A DNA stretch of 64,000 bases from Gadus chalcogrammus (Eukaryota > Chordata > Actinopteri > Gadiformes > Gadidae), in NCBI RefSeq assembly GCF_026213295.1, contig NC_079419.1, positions 26,265,206 to 26,329,205 of the forward strand, in the 5' to 3' direction. The notes beneath the pieces are model-generated. The model saw only the letters and a list, made by a program, of their open reading frames with translations. It had not been told where the DNA came from and searched no databases. Shown in pieces: positions 21,608 to 33,456 of this stretch. Both the position numbers and the translations under genes were made by a program. Each line of letters begins with the position of its first letter. Within the stretch, counting starts at the first letter, position 1.

Positions 21608-23488
21608 GATTATTTTATAATCACAAATTCAAAAATCGGCACTTCTCCGCTTTTATAGGAGGTTGTTCAGACTATTTATACCACCGTTCGCTTTTACAGA
21701 AGGTAGCATAAAATCACCTAACATCACAATCAAGTCATCTGTTTCCATATATTCAAAAGTCATAAAAATAAAAACAGAAAAGAAAACTAAAACAAAGAAA
21801 CAAGGCTACCTTTTAAAAACATTTCTAAAAAAAAATATACTTATTTGATGTGTCCTTAATGCTGCTTCCGTGATACAAACACATGAGTAGTTGGCAAGCA
21901 CTTAATGTTTACTACTCTAAACATTAATTGTCAATCCAGTCAGCATTAATAACACACAGTATAACCCAACATTTAAACGGTATTCCTCTTCTCTTTCCCA
22001 TTGTCCTTCATGATGTCTCTGAGGGACCTACATGGGGTTTGTTTAATTTTTTTTTTTGAGTAATTATTTCCTTTGGTTTGCTTTGGTATACCCAAGGTTG
22101 TTGTTGTGGGCTCCCCATCCCCCCTCTTGACGCATGAACTTTCCCATGTGTCAATTTACCATAATAAGGGAAAGCCCAGGCCTGTAAGCATGGCTTGCTG
22201 TTGCGAGCGCACCAAAAACCTTCTACTTTAATTCTGAAAAACATTGTAGCGTACATCATGGTTATGCTTTTTGGGGTTCAATTTTAACGTTTTGTGCCTT
22301 AATGAATTCTACCGCTGTCGTACATTTGAACTCTGTCTAACACATTTCTTTAACCTTCAACTTTTCTACTTGTCTATGTTTCTTCAAACCACTTTTCCTG
22401 ATGACTTTCAAACCTTTCAGATGTAAGAAATTATCACACAATTTATACACAGTCCTAGTTACACATTAGATCTTTCTCTTGTAATATGTGTGAATGCTGT
22501 GTCTAGTGCGATACTCTACATCCGCCTGGACACTGCTCTTCTCTCCATCCGCCTGGACACGCCTCCACCTCTCTCTCTGCTTTCTGCCTCTCATTTGCAT
22601 CACGGGCTTTCCTTTGAAGTGCCTGTCCCCACGTCTCTCCCGTCTCTGAGACCCTCCTTTGTCTCAATGTTCAGGCCCCTTTCTTGGGGCTACACAGGCA
22701 CCATGGAGGCCACCACTCTGGTGCTGTTGGTCCTGCTGGACTGTCTCCTTGTGTCTTCCAGCAGACCGGTCCGTAGCTCTTCAGGTGGGCCTCCCATGGT
22801 CTGTAACTTCATAAAGTCTGATGCAGAGGAGTTGTGACGTGGGGTATTTGCACTGTATTGGGCCACTGGTCGGGCTGAAAGCAGGAGAAGGAGGAGCGTT
22901 GTCCAGGTCCGGATCTATTTGAACAAAACTCGATGCAGATGGGTTATCTCTCTCCCCACCCCTTTCCTTATCTTGTCTTGCCTTACGTTCTCATCTATCT
23001 CTTCTCCTTCCATAACACATACTTCTTCCAATCTCTCTCATACGTTCATTAATTCACCTTGTTGCCATTTTGGCCATAAAACATTAACAAAATATCATAA
23101 TATAAAAATCTGCATTTTCAATATTAGGCAATACACTTCTGTTGTCCCCGTCACGTTGTCAGTCGGGGGTCAGTCGGGGTTAGTCTGGGTCAGTTGGAGT
23201 CATGTCATGGTTTATGGTTGACCATAAAAATGGTTGTGTTAGATTGTAATAATCGAGTGTCCACTGTCTACAATAGCCCGTTGTTTAAAATAACCATATC
23301 TAATAAATATATATAATAACCATATATAATATTACATTTAGCTGATCAGGTCGCGTAAGGCTGGTGAGAACCATACAACAATCATTTGGATGTGGTGTTT
23401 GCGTGCGTTGTGACGTTGAGACCATTTTGCGTGTTTGTGTCATGGTGTTCATACCGCCTCCTTGGACCTGGTCTGCTCCTGCGTCCCG
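21608..23488 (-). other. retrovirus interior without recognisable pol or env
   Basis: AT-rich and pyrimidine-rich sequence between gag and the 3' LTR. It includes short GTCAGTCGGGGT-like tandem phrases near 23160-23190. No protease, RT, integrase or envelope motif is seen on either strand. A short minus-strand frame at 22008-22259 is not recognised. Confidence 0.6.
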
Positions 23489-24612
23489 TCAATGCGAATG
23501 CCCCCTTCCATCTTTGCCTCTCTCTTTTTTCTTGGGACAGTCTTTGATCCAATGATCCTCGGCTCCACAATAATGACAGTTCCATCGTCCGGCGTTCTCC
23601 TTTCTCTTTTCTTTCGGACAGTCTTTGATCCAATGATCCTTGGCTCCAAAATAATGACAGTTCCATCGTCCGGCATTCTCCTTTCTCTTTTCTTTCGGCC
23701 GGTCGCCTCTTTGGTCTCTGTTGCGACGGGTGGGCTTAGGATTCTCCAGGGCCTCCAGTTGGGCGAGCTGGAGCTTCTTGGCTTCGTCCCTCCCGGGCAT
23801 GTCGCCTTGGCTGTACGTACAGAGTTGGCGAACTTTGCTGATGGAGGCCTTGTGTTGTTGGACCAACTCTTGAAGGGCTGTGGCGAAGGCAGCCCCTCCC
23901 ACTGCAGATGGGTCTGGGAGCCATTCCGCTATGTCCTTAATGTCACTGGGTCTCCATGCACGGAAAACGTATGCTGGACTGCCATCCTGGGGGTTCAGTA
24001 CTTCGATCATGGGGAATTGTCCATCCATCACGTCCCCATGTTTAAGAGTTGGGGAGAACGCCATTCCCTGGATTCTCAAGCGGCTGGCGACGGGCTCCCG
24101 CTTGGTCGGTGTGGCCGTCGCCTGCTGTGGAGCTTTCCTCTGGCTACGAGTTGCAGGCCTATCTCCTGCCGTGCTGCAATCGGGTGCTTTCTCCTCATCT
24201 TTGAGGTAAGGGTAGAGATTGTCCGATGAGGCGGCTTCAGGGGCGTTGTCATACGGGGGAGGAGAAGGGGGATTCGCACGCGGTCCGCCGGTGCAGCCCA
24301 GGTCCGGGTCTATATCTCGGGTGACATTGAGATTAAAAATCCCTACACTCTCTACGCTCTCTGTTTTCTATTATGGCCCTCTCTTTCCCACAAATAAAAT
24401 GCACACCAACATAGTTTGGAACTTTTCTTTTTCATTTCTGATTCCAACAATCGTCTCTCTAACTCCTGTAATCGTTTTAAGCTAAAACTCCCCATTTCAG
24501 GAAAGCCCAGTTTGCACCAATATTTTAAACCCTCCAGAGCCGATTCACCATGCTTCTCCAACATAACCTTTGCAGGTCCCGTTACCTCAGTTTTTCCAGA
24601 TTTTTTCCCCAT
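23489..24612 (-). pseudogene. retroviral gag remnant with duplicated zinc knuckle
   Basis: The matrix start is at 24612 with MGKKSGKTEVTG, where Gly2 could be myristoylated. After about 85 codons the frame changes. The capsid/nucleocapsid part (23489-24079) has FPMIEVLNPQDGSPAYVFRA, WLPDPSAVGGAAF and a KKLQLAQLEAL helix. It then has two tandem copies of a zinc-knuckle unit. The second, CHYCGAEDHWIKDC, fits C-X2-C-X4-H-X4-C. The first reads CHYFGAKDHWIKDC and has lost its second Cys. Gag would build the virion core. The copy is frameshifted between matrix and capsid. Confidence 0.85.
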
Positions 24613-25173
24613 ATTTTAGATCCTTTTACACTAGTTATTATTTAACAAATTATCTAATATCGCCGAAACCTCCTTGTTACTACACACATATACATATATT
24701 TATTAATGAATACCTATTATTATTATTTATATATATATATAACACCAACCGCGCTTCAACGGGTTTCCCTTTACCGTCCCTGACAGACCCTAGCTGCCCT
24801 TTCTGTTACCTATATAGCCATATATTGACGGAAGCGAAACGGAGCTACCGCATGTTCCTATAACAGAGTTTCTTTGAACGAGGCCTAAGTTCAGATATAA
24901 GTTTACGTTTACCGAAACATTTATATACCGTTCCTGTAACAGATTTTATTTTGAAGCTTTAACAGTATTGTGATCTCACCTGCTCGAATTCTTTTTTCCT
25001 TTGGATACCGTACTGAAGAACCACTAGTTTATCCCCAGGCACCCTTTCCTCGACCTCTGGCCATAAAACAGTCTGGTTACAGTCACCTGGAGGCGAGGTA
25101 GAGCTTTGGGACTGAGAACGAATCCTCAGACCTGTATTGGAAGCTGATATTTCGTAGAATCTTCAGGTTAGAT

Positions 25174-25191
25174 ATCCCGGACGAGCCCCCA
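25174..25191 (-). other. primer-binding site, tRNA-Pro type
   Basis: The minus strand reads TGGGGGCTCGTCCGGGAT, the standard gammaretroviral tRNA-Pro primer site, two bases inside the LTR. Confidence 0.95.
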
Positions 25192-25193
25192 AC

Positions 25194-25730
25194 TGTCGTG
25201 GCAATTTCTGTATCAGATATTGCGTCTAAGCAGATGAGATATTTAGATGCAAAAAAGCACACAATACTGTTGACAATTAATGATTATATATATTTGTAAT
25301 AAAAGTAAGAACAAAGATACATCACAACATGCATCAACAAACAACATAACAGGCATACATTACAATAATCTGAGGCCTCAGATGGGAGCTTCTCTTTGCG
25401 TGTTACTTCATTCTCTGAAGGTACGCTGCAGAAGTCCACTGAGTAGCGGTTTCTTCAGAGGTTAAAAGGTGGTTGAGGCTGTTCCTTATCACCCTTTGCT
25501 TCTCTACGCTCCCCAGGGGGTCAAGTAAAACAGGCCCAAACCAAACTACAGACAACATGGAAACGGAATGTGAAACCAGATTCACATGAAACACTAAGAA
25601 TTACATTTTAGAAGACCTTGCAGAATAGCAAGATTCCAAGAACGGGATGTGAAACCAGATTACATCACATGAAACACTAAGAATTACATTTTATAAGACC
25701 CTGAACATAACATGTAGATTTTCCATAACA
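25194..25730 (-). repeat. retrovirus 5' LTR lacking its TATA region
   Basis: For a minus-strand provirus this is the 5' LTR, next to the primer-binding site. Compared with 20964-21596 it lacks about 100 bp after GAGTAGC, including the TATAAAA box. Other small indels show that the two LTRs have diverged. Confidence 0.9.
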
Positions 25731-25757
25731 AGAGTCTCGGCACTCAGCCCCAAACAT

Positions 25758-26183
25758 GTGTCTTTCCTAGACAAGAAATGTCTGCAGCCCATGGCGCAGT
25801 TCTATGGAGTGACTGAGGAAAACCTGACAGCAGAGCTACACCAAATTCAGTGTCTGCTGGAAAGAAAGAAAGCACAGGGACATGTAGTGAATGACACTTT
25901 GGAATTTCTCGCTTTAATGCGACCTTACCGGGATGCTTTTGTGGATTTATACAGACTCATCTGTATTTCACTGACCCTGCCCATGACCTCTGCTTCGTGC
26001 GAACGCAGTTTCTCCTGCCTCCGTCGGATTAAGAACTATCTACGGAACAGCAGCGGTGATACCCGAAACAGCAACTTGGCGCTGCTGTCCATCAACAAAC
26101 AAAGGACAAAGACTTTGGATGTTCAGCGCATCATCGACATCTTTGCCTCCAATCACAAAAACCGGCGGATTGTACTCATTTGA
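25758..26183 (+). pseudogene. hAT transposase C-terminal dimerisation domain
   Basis: 141 open codons with the hAT family C-terminal dimerisation motif. LICISLTLPMTSASCERSFS, then LRRIKNYLRNS and LALLSIN lie in the usual order. It follows the 3' boundary of the retrovirus. Between the N-terminal remnant and this domain, several hundred residues including the catalytic core are absent, so the element cannot supply its own transposase. Confidence 0.92.
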
Positions 26184-26495
26184 AAATCTCAACCTGGTGA
26201 GTTTCAATATTGTTTTTGGAAACTTCAGTGACGTTTAGCGTGTTGTCCGCGTGATGTTCCTTCCTTGCTGCTGTCTTGTTTCTTGATTAGCATATTAAAT
26301 TAGTTGGAGATGTGTTTTGACTCTTGGCTGTTGTGTGGTAGTATTGTGTTTTGTTTAATTGGGTGATCTGTGTGTCAAAGTTTGGCTTATTGAGACCAAT
26401 CTTATATTGGTCTCATCGCCTTCTATATCTGCCAAATTTTCAGTCGGATCTACCGGCTGTGCTGTTAACGTAACTACAGTATTAACGTAACTAGC

Positions 26496-26618
<123 letters not shown>

Positions 26619-26765
26619 CGTGTGTGCGTGTGTCTAGCTGTGGGAGGGTGTTGTTTTATTGAATATATATTAACATTGAAATTCTGGCATTGATTTGAGC
26701 CCCACGGCTGTATGGGTTAGCCCCACCGTAGTTGAACCACAAAAAATACTCTGGCGCCGCCACTG

Positions 26766-26867
26766 CCTGTAGTCCATCATGAAGTTCCTCTAAAGATTCA
26801 GGAGCCCTGGTCAGCCGAATCTTCCGTATTAGTTTGGGGTTTATGTGCACCAATAGCAACAAAGCCT
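26766..26867 (-). pseudogene. SAMD3-like multicopy gene, start of PB1-like exon
   Basis: On the minus strand a clean acceptor (TTTGTTTTCACAG) precedes 26867. The exon reads ALLLLVHINPKLIRKIRLT, then RAPESLEELHDGLQ, like the start of a PB1-type fold. The hAT at 19272-26765 interrupts it at the CCTGTAGT target, and it resumes at 19263. Confidence 0.75.
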
Positions 26868-27041
26868 GTGAAAACAAAGATAAGAAAACATTATTGCATC
26901 AGCATGTAAACTGCATTGGTACATGACGACGACAGAGTCATTTTAAAACAGCATTGCGAATTCTGAATTCATAATTATTATGAATGGATGTTGAGTATGT
27001 GCAATGAATAAACCACACATTTAAAACATTGCAGTGTAAAG

Positions 27042-29765
27042 TAGGGGTGTGACGAGATCTCGTGCCACGAGATCTCGCGAGATTAAACTCAACGATATTA
27101 CCCGTCGTGTTAAAAATCTGTCTCGCGAGATTTCTGAGCTATCCAAACTTCTATTTGTGGCCTGTAGGGGCAGTAATGCGCCTTTGATACGTCTAGCCTG
27201 CCAGAACCTTACGAAGGAGAAGGAAAAGAAGAAGAGGAGGAGGAGGAGAAGGAGGGGAAGCAGGAGGCAGCAGCCATAATGACATCAGAAAATACCCGTA
27301 TTACCGTCGAATGTGCCCCCGCCAATTTTAAATGATTTGTTTGGCAGCATTTTGGGTACCCGGCGGAAATTATGAATGGCAGTAGAGTGACTGATAAGAC
27401 ACGGACAACACCAAGTTGTCAGTGACATACTTGGTCAGACTCTGTTTGCGCTATTTGCACTCTGTATTGATGGAGTAGAACTTTGATTGGGTTTTGCACC
27501 TAATATTGTTTGCACTTGAAAAAAAAGAGAATTATTTAATTTAATTCATTTTACTTCAACTTTTATACATTTTAGTTTTAGTTTCAATTTCATGAATGTT
27601 AAGAGTTATAATAAAACATTTCAAAATGCATGTGCAACTCGGTTAAAGGTCCCATGACATGCTATTTTATGTATTCTTTAATATAGGTATTAGTGGGCAA
27701 CTAACACAGTATTCAAAGACGTTCCCTAAATTCAGCCGTGGTGCAGAGTTACAGCCACTCCGAGCCATTCGCACATTGAGCTTCCCCCAAATGCGCTGTT
27801 TCGGTGGGCGTGTCAAGGAGGAGGGTGGGGGTGTGGCCCTGAGCAGCTTGCAGCCACCATGCGCTCTGTTTACAGTGGATGTATCGCAATGGCGAGGCGC
27901 ACACCCTTTAGCCGTGTTCTGTAAATATTCTAGAACACACGGGACTCCTGGAGCTCTACATCTAAATATTATCATATAGCCTACACAGATATCTATATCA
28001 TATAATATATATTATCACGGCCAAAAGCTGTGTGAGCCGATATTATGAATCTCAAACGACCGCGTTGGGTTCTCCGACGTTCCTGGTTCTTCAACGTCCA
28101 CATCAATGTGAATACACACACTGTAACGCAAGTGTTTCTTGTTGGTTCTTTGACGTGTCTTGTATTTCCACAACGAGACTGCGTGGGGGTTATCTGAGCC
28201 ATGGTTGAGAAGGAATTGGGGGAAAGGAACTTTGGTTTGACTCGCTGAAGTACATGAACTGCGACATGCCGCCGGTTGCCGCGAGGCACCATCGCCCGGC
28301 AGCGGGCAGCCGGCAGCGCGCGGTTCAGTCGACTTCAGGTTGATGTGAAAGTGGAAGAACCAGAGACGTCGCAGAACCCGACAAAGTCGTTTGTGATTCA
28401 TAATATCGTCTGGAGGCGCACACAATATGTTATATGATATAGATATCTATGTATTATATGATATTATTTAGATATAGAGCTCCAGGACTGTAACGCAAGT
28501 GTTGTACACTTCCTTGTTATTTGGATAACCGTTCTGCTGTTGGTGTGATGGCGCATAACATGAATGAATGAATTGGGGGGAAGGAACTTTGGCTTTGACT
28601 CCCTCAAGAACATGAACCACGACATGGAGGAGAAAGGGATTGTTGGAGGAGAAAGGGATTGTTGGCGGCGAATGTCTCCCGCTTGAGCCCCGCTGAGGGA
28701 CCACCGCCGGAGGCGGAGGTGCATAAGCGCTGCCCGGCAAAGATCCCTTTCTCCTCCTTGTCGTGGTTCATGGTCTTGAGGGAGTCAAAGCCAAAGTTCC
28801 TTCCCCCCAATTCATTCTCAACCTTGGCTGAGATAACCCCCAATACGAGTCTCGTTGTAGAAATACCAGAGACGAGAGTCCTACGTGATGCGCCATCACA
28901 CCAACAGCAGAACGGTTATCCAAATAACAAGGAAGTGTACAACACTTGCGTTACAGTCCTGGAGCTCTATATCTAAATAATATCATATAATACATAGATA
29001 TCTATATCATATAACATATTGTGTGCGCCTCCAGACGATATTATGAATCACAAACGACTTTGTCGGGTTCTGCGACGTCTCTGGTTCTTCCACTTTCACA
29101 TCAACCTGAAGTCGACTGAACCGCGCGCTGCCTGCTGCCGGCTGCCCGCTGCCGGGCGATGGTGACTCGCGGCAACCGGCGGCATGTCGCAGTTCATGTA
29201 CTTCAGCGAGTCAAACCAAAGTTCCTTTCCCCCAATTCCTTCTCAACCATGGCTCAGATAACCCCCACAACAGTCTCGTTGTGGAAAAACAAGACACGTC
29301 AAAGAACCGACAAGAAACACTTGCGTTACAGTGTGTGTATTCACACACACACATGTGGCGCTCGCACGGTCGAGTCTCATTGGCGGGCCAACGTCTCTGG
29401 GCGGGCCAGGCAGAGTAAGGGGAGGAGCTGAGATTCCTGATGACGTCATGAGCACAGACATTCCAAATCAGCGCGCTTGAGCCTCCGTTTTTTCGAAGGC
29501 GAGCAGAACAGCTAGTGCTAGTTTTACACCAAACGAAAGTTTTAGCCACTGGGGGACCATAGGCAGGCTAGGGGAACTCATATTTATGTTAGAAAACCTC
29601 CCAAAGTGAGATTTTCATGTCATGGGATCTTTAAATAAAAGTCTGTTGGTCCAGTCATATATTTTGTCATTGTAGTTTTCTTAAAATCTCGTCTCGTCTC
29701 GATCTCGTGAACCGAATATCGTGTCTCGTCTTGTCTCGTGAGCTGAGTGTATCGTCACACCCCTA
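27042..29765. mobile_element. non-autonomous hAT element (TAGGGGTGTGACGA ends)
   Basis: The ends TAGGGGTGTGACGA and TCGTCACACCCCTA are bounded by the 8-bp target duplication GTGTAAAG (27034-27041 and 29766-29773). Short GATCTCG/CGAGATC-rich subterminal repeats lie inside both ends. No transposase is encoded. A 2-kb TTAA-flanked palindrome (27647-29630) makes up most of its length. It lies in an intron of the SAMD3-like gene. Confidence 0.92.
27647..29630. mobile_element. 2-kb palindromic TTAA-target element (Kolobok- or piggyBac-like)
   Basis: The ends AGGTCCCATGACATG and CATGTCATGGGATCT lie inside a TTAA duplication (27643-27646 and 29631-29634). Long inverted arms, about 28015-28640 and 28735-29345, are mirror copies around an axis at about 28690. 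For example, GAACTGCGACATGCCGCCGG at about 28257 has its complement at about 29180. The TTAA target fits Kolobok or piggyBac. No transposase is present. Open frames on both strands are mirror images of each other and not genes. Confidence 0.88.
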
Positions 29766-29805
29766 GTGTAAAGTCACAATACATACCATTATACTCAATG
29801 CAGCA

Positions 29806-31420
29806 GACACACCTTTCGGGTCACCATCAACTGTCCCTGGTATGCAGCCAATGGGTGGTAATCATTCAAAGCCTCTGACTCCAGAATTTCTGTATCCATG
29901 AAACAACTATCAATGAGTTGGTATGATCTGTAATGTTCCAGGAACCAAGACGATAGCTTTGCAGTGACAAAATACACTTTCTCAAAGTCCACCAAAATGT
30001 TCAGTATCTTGAAGAACTCTGGTAGGCCACTGCATTGACCAGCAGACAGGATCATGCCTTTTACACTTTGTGTTCCGAACAAATGAACATCTTTGGCAAA
30101 TGACACACTATCTTGACTTGGATACTTCTTTTGAATGACCGTCCTGATTTTTTCATCTAAAGATGATATTTTGACATTGTCCATGCTACCAATATGCAGT
30201 TTTGGTTTGAATAGTCCTTGGCCATCGAGGAAATATGCCATCATTTGTTGATGTTTAGAAGAGAGAGTCAGTAGCACATTCCTGAAACAGTGAGCATCAC
30301 GCATCACCTTTTTGAAAAAACTGTGCTTAGATTCAAATCTAAGTGTCCACTAAAGGTCCAAAGCAGTGTGTGAGATGTACATAATGCTCGATAAAGTCAT
30401 GTTTTGGGCGCAACTTAAAGTAAGGAAAGGTGTCAATGAGCAACTGCCGATATTTTACTCTCCAGGTAACGCAATATTTCCTCTGATAACGTGGTAGACA
30501 CAACAATTTCGACTTTCCCTTTGAGGTCCATCAGAATTTCCCATGATGGTTCCCGTTCTGGTATATCATGAAAGGTAGCAAACGTAAAAGTGCCCAACTT
30601 TCGTGTCCACACTGATTCTCCCAGTTCCAATGCTAGCCTTTGTAATTTGCTGCGGCTTGTTGACCTTATCAGACAATTTGTATGGGAACAGCTTTATGCG
30701 TCTATTCAGTCCATCAAATGTAAGGAATCTTTTTCTAATCAATTCTTTCAAACATAAACATAACTCCACAGTGATAACACCTTCAAATAAGTCATGCAAA
30801 ATATCTGGGGGGAACCCAGTGACTGGATCGAAGTATGACAAGTTACTCAGTACACAGGCTGATTTAACACCATTCACACTTTGTTTGTCACTAGACTTGA
30901 GCTCTTCAACAAATGTGCCATGCTGCCTCACAGTTCTTAATGGAAAATCTCTTGGATCAACATTCGCAATTTGATCTTGGCAAATACAACAAAATCTGCA
31001 GAATTTTTCTACATTGAAAGATTCATGAAAACATGCTAAGCTACGAGCACCAAGATTATCAGCACATACACAGAATATTGTTCCTTTTACAAACTTATCT
31101 AAAACCTCTACAACAACCCCATCTCTTTCAAGAGATTCAACGTCCTTCATCAATGGATAAAGAAATGATTCATACCCAAACTGTTTAACGTCATTACTCT
31201 TTCCAAGAAAAGCCATCTGAATTAAGGGGAGCGTAGAACGAAACTTGCCCGGTAAATTGAGCAAAACGCAATAGACAGCATTGATCTTATGGATTTTTTT
31301 AGATGTCCCCAAAGGATTACATATTTCTAAGTAGTGTAGAATATTGGTGTATTTTAGTGTCTCTCTGTGTTCACATTTCTAGTCTAGGAACAGGCCAGTG
31401 CCTCAAACACTGATACAAGG
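29806..31420 (-). pseudogene. SAMD3-like multicopy gene, transposase-like core
   Basis: Minus-strand frames at 30566-31312, 30433-30630 and 29806-30307 form one decayed protein. Landmarks in order are ICNPLGTSKKIHKINAVYC, KQFGYESFLYPLMKD, CADNLGARSLACF, a Cys-rich FCRFCCICQ, GFPPDILHDLFEGVI and KHQQMMAYFLDG, ending at LMVTRK followed by a GTGTGT donor at 29805. The PPDxxHDLxEG block resembles motifs in large transposases, but I cannot name the superfamily. Frame breaks at about 30600 and 30310-30430 disable it. The retroviral LTR begins at 31421. Confidence 0.65.
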
Positions 31421-31820
31421 TGTTATTTCCAACATTCTGCCATTTGTAATATTCAACAAGGATGAACCAACCTGATTGTCTGGGACATAGCCAGGGCCAT
31501 ATACCTTATCAAGGGTGAGAGTGCTTCTGTTCTCTTGTTCGTCATGTTTTCTTTGATATAATACTCGCCCCAACCCTTTGGTTTGGGGAGAAGAGGGTTC
31601 AACAGTCAAGGAACACGTCTCAAAACTGCTCCTCCACTGCTTCCACTATAGATTATTCAACCTAAATCTGTATCTCGCTGTATTACATCCTGGAATAAAC
31701 CATCTATTCAACCCTCTGATCCAACCTGTCAAGTTGCTTTGATTTCGACTTACTACTACGACGGAAATTACACAACGCAGAGTCTATACGAACAGTTTAG
31801 AAATAAGCTGAAATCTAACA
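31421..31820 (+). repeat. 5' LTR of the second endogenous retrovirus
   Basis: Exactly 400 bp with perfect TGTTA...TAACA ends. A polyadenylation signal AATAAA lies at 31694-31699. The primer-binding site follows after two bases. A small open frame inside is not a gene. Confidence 0.85.
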
Positions 31821-31822
31821 TT

Positions 31823-31840
31823 TGGTGCCGTGACACCGTC
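31823..31840 (+). other. primer-binding site, tRNA-His type
   Basis: TGGTGCCGTGAC matches the first 12 bases complementary to the tRNA-His 3' end, the primer class that defines HERV-H-type elements. The last six bases differ partly. 31841-32498 is leader without a convincing gene. Confidence 0.8.
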
Positions 31841-32498
31841 TTGAAGAGAGAGGAGTGAGAAGACGATAGCCTCTGAAGATTGCCCTGTGATCGAGAAGAC
31901 CGCGCGCCCTGCCTGGGAAGACGTCTGATCAACGCCTGCCCTGCTGAGGGACCCGCATCTTCCACCACGCGGCTGAACCAGCGCATCTCCATGCGCCACG
32001 TGGGAATCAACGGTGACTGAATCTCATTCCACACTCTCGACCAAGAGAAAAGAACAAGAAAGTAATCTTGAAATAATCTACACACATAACCGATATTATT
32101 ATTTGTTTTACTATTAGGCTGCACTACATTTCATGAGTAATGAAGTTGTATCATTAAGAGCTTGACGAAGTGAGAACCTGTATTAGTGTTTAAGAGCGCT
32201 CAATAATCACTGAATATACGCTGAATGAATGGGAAAGAATTGTTTACACTGTGTTTAACTCTTTTGAGAAGAGGTGGGATAAGGGTTAGAGTCCTGAGTT
32301 TGTGTGTGGGTTGGAGTCCCAGAATAAGGCCTTTGGTTTATGGTTAGAGTCCCTTTGCAAGGAACCGAAGAAGAACTTCGCCTAACATGAGATAACGATC
32401 GACCCCCAAACTAATTGCTGGCCAAAGGAAGCCATCTGGATGGTTTTCAAAGACTGGATCAAGAAGACTAGACGAAATGAACCAATCGGTAGTTACTA

Positions 32499-33305
32499 TT
32501 GCCTCAGTGTAAGCACTACTTTATTAAGCATGTCAGCAACAAAAAGAGAGATGTATTGGAAAAGACAACTGCTCACTATGAAGATGCTCTGAAAAAAAAA
32601 GGAGAGCAAATCAAACTGCTTGCAGACGAAATTTGTTTGTTAAAGGATGAAGCGACTCTGAACAAGGAGCTGAGGAAGTTGACAGACCTACACACGACGC
32701 TGGACAATACATCTTCCCGATGCAGCAATCGACGCCATCTGGTGGTTTACAGGAGTCGAGACACAGTGTTCTTTCAGACATCAACAGCTTTATAGGCGAG
32801 TACCCGGTCATCTGCAGTAGTCCCCACGTGCCACAGAAGGGAAATCCATCTGCCCCACCTGACTATGCTAATTATGATGCGACCCAGACCCCACAACAAT
32901 TTCCCCAATTCTCCCCTGCCCCACTACATTCCTTCCTTCCACAACAATTTCTACATCCGAACCCCCCGGTACAACAACCCCCCGCGGTGAGGTCTGGAGC
33001 AGTGACTAAGAATGAGTCACTCAATGGAGGATTTGATGACAACATACAACCAAACAACCAACCACACTGCAGCGCGATGGGAGGCGCAGCCACACCACAC
33101 ATCAAGATCACAGATGAGGGAGAGGAGATTGATGGAGAAGACAGAGAGAGAGAAGTCTGCCCACAAGAGGGCTGTGCGCTTTGCCTGTATGCAGAAGGTC
33201 GATGAGAAAGACAAAATATTTAACCTCAGGCCCTTGAAGAAGATAGAAAGCGTGGACGGACGCACAATCCTCTATGAACCCTCCAGCCCGAAGGACATCG
33301 CGCTG
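32499..33305 (+). pseudogene. retroviral gag remnant
   Basis: Three overlapping frames. The first has a Lys/Glu-rich coiled-coil (EKTTAHYEDALKKKGEQ). The second is Pro/Gln-rich with APPDYANY, a PPxY-type late-domain motif used to recruit ubiquitin ligases for budding. The third ends FNLRPLKKIESVDG. Most of the capsid and any zinc knuckle are missing before protease starts at about 33457. Assigned to gag by position and composition. Confidence 0.6.
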
Positions 33306-33456
33306 TAGGTGTGCGGAAAATTGACCACCCAAGGAGAACAGGCCTACAGCCATGGATGAAATTGAAACAACTAATGCTTTTGTACGGACAAAAAGACAAA
33401 AAGAGGGAACTATTGAAGAAGTTACAGGCGAAGAGTGTTGAAGAACTCAGCCGCCT

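Larger units (their letters stand above)
20964..25730 (-). mobile_element. gamma-type endogenous retrovirus remnant, pol-less
   Basis: Two LTRs (20964-21596, 633 bp; 25194-25730, 537 bp) bound a 3.6-kb interior on the minus strand. A complete 18-base primer-binding site for tRNA-Pro lies at 25174-25191. A polypurine tract (AAAGGGGGGAT, minus strand) touches the left LTR at 21597-21607. Gag remnants are present; no protease, RT or integrase is seen, so pol is deleted. No target duplication was found at its edges. It lies inside the hAT at 19272-26765. Confidence 0.92.

Noticed and set aside
22490..22837. Plus-strand frame with a hydrophobic, signal-like stretch in the retrovirus interior, considered as an env or host gene
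   Set aside because: It is on the strand opposite to gag, lacks env motifs, and the hydrophobic run alone is not evidence of a gene.
28015..29345. Several 80-140 codon frames on both strands near 28-29 kb
   Set aside because: They are reflections of the TTAA palindrome's arms in different frames, not proteins.
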